DNA of 64,000 bases. Source: Gaiella sp038230035. GTDB taxonomy: Bacteria; Actinomycetota; Thermoleophilia; Gaiellales; Gaiellaceae. The stretch lies in NCBI GenBank assembly GCA_038230035.1, contig JBBRNX010000004.1, forward strand, positions 80,770 through 144,769. Reading direction: 5' to 3'. The position numbers and the translations under genes are program-made. This document shows, in pieces, positions 59,419 to 64,000 of the stretch (the first letter of the stretch is position 1; the number at the start of each line of letters is the position of its first letter). The notes under the pieces are model-generated. The model was not told where the DNA came from, did no database searches, and saw only the letters and a program-made list of their open reading frames with translations.

Positions 59419-60036
59419 TTGGACCGAGCCGGGTTTCTCTCGTTGGGCGCTCGTAGCGGTGCTGCGGTCGCGATGGGTGCAATCACGACGGGGCTGCTGG
59501 TCGAGAACGTCGCTGCGGCAGGCGCACAGGCAGCCGCGTCAGGACCGTTGGCAGACCTCGATCTTGCGCTTGCCCGTCTGGCGGTCGGCGCCGAGATCCT
59601 TGCGGTCGAGTTCTATACCGAGGCGATCGCGTCGAAGAAGTTCACGGCCGACAGGGTCAAGTACCTCAAGCGTGCGCTGTTCAACGAACAGGAGCACCTG
59701 ACGGCGATGTCCCAGGTCATCTCCGGGGCCGGGCAGACACCGTCGACCGCGGACGACTTCACGATCACCTTCCCCAAGGGCACGTTCGACTCGCGGGGCG
59801 CGATCGCGAAGTTCGGTGTCGCGATCGAGACCGCGTTCGTCGGGGCGTACCTCGGAGCCGTCGACGCCGCCGGTTCGAGTGACCTGAGAACGACTGCGGC
59901 CCGCATCGCCGCGAGCGAGTCACAGCACCTGAGCGTCTTCTCGGATCTCGCTGCGAACCGCCCGATCGGGATTTCCTTCCCGGCGCACATCGATTATGCG
60001 ACCGCGTCCGATCTGCTTGACGCCTACCTCAGCTGA
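59419..60036 (+). CDS. Ferritin-like domain protein with export leader
   Basis: 205 residues. TTG 59419 has AAGGAG six bases upstream, and gives DRAGFLSLGARSGAAVAMGA as a Tat/Sec-like leader. The body has two EXXH-like helices of the ferritin-like group: GAEILAVEFYTEAIASKKFT, ALFNEQEHLTAMSQV, and ESQHLSVFSDLAA. The metal ligands may bind iron. The stop is one base before the ATG of the HTH-TOBE gene, so this protein is part of the molybdate operon, an unusual companion. An ATG at 59404 without ribosome site is the alternative. Confidence 0.75.
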   Translation: MDRAGFLSLGARSGAAVAMGAITTGLLVENVAAAGAQAAASGPLADLDLALARLAVGAEILAVEFYTEAIASKKFTADRVKYLKRALFNEQEHLTAMSQVISGAGQTPSTADDFTITFPKGTFDSRGAIAKFGVAIETAFVGAYLGAVDAAGSSDLRTTAARIAASESQHLSVFSDLAANRPIGISFPAHIDYATASDLLDAYLS

Positions 60037-60037
60037 C

Positions 60038-60415
60038 ATGACCAAGCAGATTTACACGGGCGCAGAGGCCGCACGAGAGCTCGGGATCAGTCTCGACACG
60101 CTCCGACGGTGGGACAAGGACGGCAGGCTCGCGACGACCCGCGATGCGGGGAATCGCCGGCAAGTGTCAGCGACCGAGATCGAGCGGCTCCGCGGCTCGA
60201 GCGGCCATGAAGGCCTGAGTGCCAGGAACCGGCTACGCGGCGTTGTCAGCGAGGTCAAGGTCGACGGCTTGCTCGCGCAGGTCGAGATCCAGATCACCGA
60301 ACCGGCCCGCGTCGTCGCGATCGTGACGCGCGACTCGATCGAGGAACTCGGCCTGAAACCCGGGATGCCAGCCACTGCGATCGTCAAGTCAACCTCGGTC
60401 ATGGTCGAGCGCTAG
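60038..60415 (+). CDS. MerR-like HTH with TOBE molybdate-binding domain
   Basis: 125 residues. The N-terminal helix-turn-helix (YTGAEAARELGISLDTLRRW and DAGNRRQVSATEIERLRG) is of MerR/excisionase type, and the C-terminal Mop/TOBE domain (LRGVVSEVKVDGLLAQVEIQ, EELGLKPGMPATAIVKSTSV) binds molybdate or tungstate. It is probably the operon's metal-dependent regulator in place of ModE. It starts one base after the ferritin-like stop, and modA starts three bases after its own stop. Confidence 0.85.
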   Translation: MTKQIYTGAEAARELGISLDTLRRWDKDGRLATTRDAGNRRQVSATEIERLRGSSGHEGLSARNRLRGVVSEVKVDGLLAQVEIQITEPARVVAIVTRDSIEELGLKPGMPATAIVKSTSVMVER

Positions 60416-60418
60416 CTG

Positions 60419-61252
60419 ATGAACTCGATGAAAGGAGCATCCGTCTTGAAGCCGTTCCGGACCCGATTGCGGATCCCGTGGAGGCGACGGGCAACCTCGA
60501 CGTTGGTCGTCGCGTTCCTCGTCGGACTCGTTGCAATCTCCGCCGCGCTCGCTGCGCCGAGACGAACGAGCGCCCAGATCCGCGTCCTCGCGGCCGCGTC
60601 TCTGACAAACGTCTTCCCGCAGATCGACTCGACGCAGAAGTACTCGTTCGCCGGTTCTGACGCCCTCGCCGCCCAGATCCGGCTGGGTGCCCCCGCCGAT
60701 GTGTTCGCGTCGGCCAACACGTCGATACCGAACGCGCTCTATGCGCAAGGCTTCGTGGAGAAGCCGGTCGTGTTCACGACGAACAAGCTCGTGCTCGTCG
60801 TGCCGACGTCCAACCCGGCCGGAATCAAGACCGTATTCGATTTACGCCAGAAAGGGATCAAGCTGCTGGTCGGCACGCCGACCGTCCCGATCGGCATCTA
60901 CACGCGGACGATCCTGAAGAATCTGGCGCTCACGAGCGTGCTGTCGAACGTCGTCAGCCAGGAAACAGATGTGCGCCAGATGTTGACCAAGGTTGCGCTC
61001 AACGAGGCAGACGCTGCCTTCGTATACATCACAGATGCCAAGACAGTGGACGACAAGGTCAATGTGATCAGGCTGCCCGCCTGGGCGCAGCCACCTATCC
61101 GTTACGGGATTGCGGTGCTCAAGTCGACGCAGAACCGTGCGGACGCGGTCGCGTTCATCAACAAGGTGCTCGCCAAGGCGGGCCAGGCGAAGCTCCGCGC
61201 TGCCGGCTTCGGCGCCGTCAAGAACGGCGTCACGACGTACGCCGGCGGCTAG
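60419..61252 (+). CDS. modA: Molybdate-binding protein ModA
   Basis: 277 residues with an Arg-rich N-terminus then a membrane/signal helix (STLVVAFLVGLVAISAALAA). Mature domain: IRVLAAASLTNVFPQIDSTQ, GSDALAAQIRLGAPADVFAS, LLVGTPTVPIGIYTRTIL, and NEADAAFVYITDA, all ModA blocks. It captures molybdate or tungstate outside the membrane. ModB and ModC follow. Confidence 0.93.
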   Translation: MNSMKGASVLKPFRTRLRIPWRRRATSTLVVAFLVGLVAISAALAAPRRTSAQIRVLAAASLTNVFPQIDSTQKYSFAGSDALAAQIRLGAPADVFASANTSIPNALYAQGFVEKPVVFTTNKLVLVVPTSNPAGIKTVFDLRQKGIKLLVGTPTVPIGIYTRTILKNLALTSVLSNVVSQETDVRQMLTKVALNEADAAFVYITDAKTVDDKVNVIRLPAWAQPPIRYGIAVLKSTQNRADAVAFINKVLAKAGQAKLRAAGFGAVKNGVTTYAGG

Positions 61253-61265
61253 GTCGGGCGGCATC

Positions 61266-62096
61266 TTGACGAGGAGGCCCCTCTTTCCGTTCAGCCTGCT
61301 CGTGGCAACTGTCATCTCGGGGGCCTTCCTCCTGCTGCCGCTGATCGCGATCTTCACCCGCATTCCGCTCTCGACCCTCGTCGACCAACTCGGCAACCAG
61401 GTCGTTCTGGACGCGCTCATCGTCAGTGTGAAGACGACGCTGATCGCCCAGGCGCTCATCCTTCTCTTCGGCACACCGACCGCGTACCTGATCGCGACGC
61501 GGCAGTTCCGCGGCCGATCGCTCGCCATCACGCTGATCGAGTTGCCGCTCGTCCTACCGCCGGCCGTCGCCGGCATCGGATTGTTCGCCGCCTTCGGTCG
61601 ATCCGGGCTTCTCGGCTCGACGCTGCGCGTGTTCGGCCTCGAGCTCCCGTTCACGCAGACGGCGGTGGTGCTTGCCGTCGCCTTCGTCGCCAGCCCGCTC
61701 TACGTCCGCCAGGCGATAGCCTCGTTCGAGGCAGTCGATCAGTCGCTGGTGGACGCGTCACGGACACTCGGCGCGAGTCCCGCCCGCACGTTCGCCAGAA
61801 TCGCATTGCCACTCGCAGTTGGCGGGCTGGCGGCCGGCGCGGCACTGGCGTTCGCACGTGGGTTGGGTGAGTTCGGTGCGACGATCATGTTCGCCGGCAG
61901 CTTCCAGGGAGTCACACAAACGCTGCCGCTTGCCATCTACGCAGAGTTCGAGAACAGGTTCGAGGTCGCGCTCGCGATCGGCGGCTTGCTCGTTGTGATC
62001 AGCGCGCTCCTACTCGTGGCGTTGAAGATACGGCTCCCGTGGACATCCTCAACATCGACATCACTGTTCCTCTCCGCTCGTTCGCGCTCGAGCTAG
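61266..62096 (+). CDS. modB: Molybdate ABC transporter permease ModB
   Basis: 276 residues from TTG 61266 (TRRPLFPFSLLVATVISGAF). Six helices; the EAA-type loop is LVDASRTLGASPARTFARIA. The ending GEFGATIMFAGSFQGVTQTL is characteristic of ModB. TTG is the only reasonable start in frame. The 3' end overlaps modC by about 58 bases, longer than usual, with a Ser-rich tail (SSTSTSLFLSARSRSS) that may be the result of a lost earlier stop. Confidence 0.9.
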   Translation: MTRRPLFPFSLLVATVISGAFLLLPLIAIFTRIPLSTLVDQLGNQVVLDALIVSVKTTLIAQALILLFGTPTAYLIATRQFRGRSLAITLIELPLVLPPAVAGIGLFAAFGRSGLLGSTLRVFGLELPFTQTAVVLAVAFVASPLYVRQAIASFEAVDQSLVDASRTLGASPARTFARIALPLAVGGLAAGAALAFARGLGEFGATIMFAGSFQGVTQTLPLAIYAEFENRFEVALAIGGLLVVISALLLVALKIRLPWTSSTSTSLFLSARSRSS

Positions 62097-63079
62097 CCCT
62101 TCCGCTCGGAACGGAGACGGTCGCACTGGTCGGCCCTTCCGGAGCCGGCAAGTCAACCGTGCTCCGAGCAATCGCCGGTCTCGCCCGGCCTTCTAGAGGA
62201 GCGATCACCCACGCAGGTGAGACGTGGTTCTCCAGCGAACGCGGCATCAACCTCGCCCCCGAAGACCGGTCGGTGGGGCTCGTCTTCCAGGAATACGCGC
62301 TCTTCCCGCACATGAGCGTCCGGCGCAACATCGCCTACGGCGGCACGAACCGGGTCGACGAGCTGCTCGAACGCCTCCACCTCGGAGCGCTCGCCGACGC
62401 CAGGCCCGGTCAGCTATCGGGTGGAGAACGCCAACGAGTCGCTCTGGCCCGCGCCCTCGCGCGCGATCCACGTGTCCTCCTCCTCGACGAGCCTCTGACC
62501 GCCCTCGACGCGCACACCAAGGCAAGCGTGCGTGCCGAGTTGCGCGAGCTGCTCCGCGAGATCCAGCTGCCCACGCTCCTCGTCACCCACGATTTCGAGG
62601 ACGCCGCGGTTCTGGCGCAGCAGGTCGGCGTGATCGTTGATGGCAGCCTTGTCCAGATCGACACGCCAGCCGCTCTCGTCGCCGCGCCGGCGAACCCGTT
62701 CGTCGCCAGCCTCACCGGTGCGAACCTCGTCGAGGGAAACGCCCGTGCCCACGGCGATCTCACCGAGGTGATCCTCGACGAGGGCACAACGGTCTACTCG
62801 ACCGACTCGGGGACAGGCCGTGTCGGCATCGTCATCTATCCGTGGGAGATCACCGTCTCTGCGGGGAAGCCGGACGATTCCAGCCTCAATCACGTCACAG
62901 GGACGATCACTTCGCTCGTCACAATCGACAACCGAGTACGGGTACAGGTCGGACCCCTGACGGCGGAAACGTCGTTAGGCTCGGCCGAGCGCCTCCGCCT
63001 GAAAGAAGGTGGCCAGGTGGTCGCATCCTTCAAAGCAACCGCCACCCGACTCCTGCCCTTGCTCCAACCGCCGAGATAG
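62039..63079 (+). CDS. modC: Molybdate ABC transporter ATPase ModC
   Basis: 346 residues from GTG 62039. Walker A GPSGAGKST near 33-41, Q-loop VFQEYALFPH, signature LSGGERQRVALARAL, Walker B VLLLDEPLTALD, and VTHDFEDA. A C-terminal TOBE domain lies from about 280 (HVTGTITSLVTIDNRVRVQV). It powers ModAB. The end of the mod operon. Confidence 0.93.
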   Translation: MDILNIDITVPLRSFALELALPLGTETVALVGPSGAGKSTVLRAIAGLARPSRGAITHAGETWFSSERGINLAPEDRSVGLVFQEYALFPHMSVRRNIAYGGTNRVDELLERLHLGALADARPGQLSGGERQRVALARALARDPRVLLLDEPLTALDAHTKASVRAELRELLREIQLPTLLVTHDFEDAAVLAQQVGVIVDGSLVQIDTPAALVAAPANPFVASLTGANLVEGNARAHGDLTEVILDEGTTVYSTDSGTGRVGIVIYPWEITVSAGKPDDSSLNHVTGTITSLVTIDNRVRVQVGPLTAETSLGSAERLRLKEGGQVVASFKATATRLLPLLQPPR

Positions 63080-63196
63080 AAGCGTAGACATGCGGGTCAC
63101 TCGCGTACGTCGTCCGCCGCGCACCCGGCTTGCGCTCGCCGCGTGCCCTCTTTCCGGTGCTGGAACCGTCTTGGACGCGCAGGCGTAGAAGCGTGT

Positions 63197-63851
63197 ATGA
63201 GGCTGACGCTGACTTGTGCGCGACTCGTTCGAGCGGCGCCGGACGGCTCTTGGCGCCCGCTCTGGAGGTTTTCGTCGGTCTGCGCGATTCTGACGTTGGC
63301 GCTCGTGGCGACAGCTTGTGGTGATGCGAAGCGAAGTTCGCGAGAGACGGTGGTGGCGCCTGGCGCGTCGCAGCAGACGAGCAGCGCGCCTCGGGCCTCT
63401 GCGAAGGCGTATCGGGCTGGTCTTGCCTATGCCGCTTGCATGCATGCGCACGGCGTGGCGCATCCGAACCCCGATCATAAGGGCGATTTCCATCACCCCA
63501 GCCCAGGAGCGACGCTTGAAGGCTGCCGGTCGCTCCAAGGTGGAGGCCGCCACGAGAGCCTGCTTCAAATACCTCAAGCCGGTGGTCAGCACCAAGCCTC
63601 TGTCGGCGAATGCGAAGGCGCGGGCGGTAAAGGTACTCGAACAACTTCGAAGATGTACATCCAAGCTTGGCTTCAAGCTCGGTACTCCGGTCGTGAAGGA
63701 CATGACGCTGGGGCGCGCCATGTTCGGCTTCTTGCCAGGAGCATCTCCGCCCTCGAAAGCGATGATCCTTGCCGAGCACACGTGCGAACGGCGAGTTCAG
63801 CTCGCGAAGAAGCTCGATGCGATCATCGCATTCGACCGAGCGCCCGTTTGA
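63197..63851 (+). pseudogene. Frameshifted lipoprotein
   Basis: An ATG at 63197 leads to a lipobox (TLALVATAC) and a domain AYRAGLAYAACMHAHGVAHP, ending in NPDHKGDFH at about 63495. There the frame needs one extra base: it goes on as ITPAQERRLKAAG, LKPVVSTKPLSANAKARAVK and HTCERRVQLAKKLDAIIAFD to 63851. The exact seam (TTCCATCACC in place of TTCCACATCACC-type) suggests loss of one or two bases. Similar secreted proteins with ACMRxHG motifs are common in actinobacteria. Confidence 0.7.
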
Positions 63852-63869
63852 GCCTAGATCTAGGTGTCC

Positions 63870-64000
63870 TACCCACAGACGTTGTGAACGCGGCTGATCG
63901 GGGGTCGGTCTCCGAGCGAGCTGTGTGGTCTTGTCCGGTTGTAGTGGTGGAGCCAGTGTGGCAGCGCTTGGTTGCGCTGTCGATGTGAGTGGTAGGCGAG
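63870..64000 (-). mobile_element. C-terminal end of IS481-like transposase, frameshifted, cut by window edge
   Basis: On the minus strand the sequence reads RQRNQALPHWLHHYNRTRPH then SSLGDRP, and in the next frame ISRVHNVCG with a TAG at 63872-63870. HYN..RPHSSLG.RPP.SR is the signature end of IS481/IS3-type DDE integrases. One C seems lost within the run at about 63901-63904, so this copy is probably inactive. The rest lies outside the window. Confidence 0.65.

Overview
The window is high-GC bacterial DNA with a dense, mostly minus-strand layout. The block rodA - mrdA - mreD - mreC - mreB and the block RNase E/G - rplU - rpmA - obg - nadD - rsfS, together with many GTG and TTG starts, ANTAR and CsoR regulators and actinobacterial protein styles, suggest an actinobacterium, most likely of the class Thermoleophilia (Gaiellales-like). 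That placement is inference from gene content and order; no 16S rRNA gene is present.

Layout. (1) 0-11.5 kb: a PotABC-type ABC importer (5' end outside the window), a flavin amine oxidase, a BetI-like TetR regulator with a palindromic operator, two Rieske oxygenases of the betaine/carnitine type, a leaderless periplasmic-binding-type protein and a divergent HD-GYP/LuxR regulator. This looks like uptake and oxidation of a (quaternary) amine or polyamine. (2) 11.6-14.7 kb: a copper operon with a CsoR operator, a 48-residue membrane peptide, copZ, copA and csoR. (3) 14.9-39.7 kb, minus strand: the core genome block, running from tRNA-Leu through tig, a 57-codon overlapping small ORF, clpP, clpX, a phosphoesterase, valS, folC, a 37-residue membrane peptide, a zinc-ribbon protein, ndk, a methyltransferase, maf, mreB, a broken REP-associated transposase with a large hairpin, mreC, mreD, mrdA, rodA, a DUF697-like gene, the RNase E/G gene, rplU, rpmA, obg, nadD, rsfS, a small PD-(D/E)XK protein and tRNA-Ala. 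(4) 39.7-49.6 kb: a GGDEF/HD-GYP membrane protein, two cation-diffusion facilitators with an ArsR-type metal sensor, a truncated LysE gene, tRNA-Arg, ~100-bp repeats, tRNA-His, a DadA-like oxidase, and an ArsR/SRPBCC/DUF899 operon with an MFS transporter. (5) 49.7-59.2 kb: an accessory stretch with many broken genes (acyltransferase, DUF4118/APC chimera, secreted protein, PLP decarboxylase) among intact ones (SRPBCC, ANTAR regulator, fatty-acid desaturase, EamA transporter). (6) 59.4-63.1 kb: a molybdate operon of ferritin-like protein, HTH-TOBE regulator, modA, modB, modC. (7) 63.2-64 kb: a frameshifted lipoprotein and the end of an IS481-like transposase at the window edge.

Most notable: a 57-codon ORF that overlaps tig and clpP by ATGA at both ends; a leaderless amide/urea-type binding protein divergent from an HD-GYP/LuxR regulator; a PD-(D/E)XK gene whose stop codon lies inside tRNA-Ala; a decayed transposase/REP hairpin inside the cell-shape operon; and single-base frameshifts confined to accessory genes while all core genes remain open.
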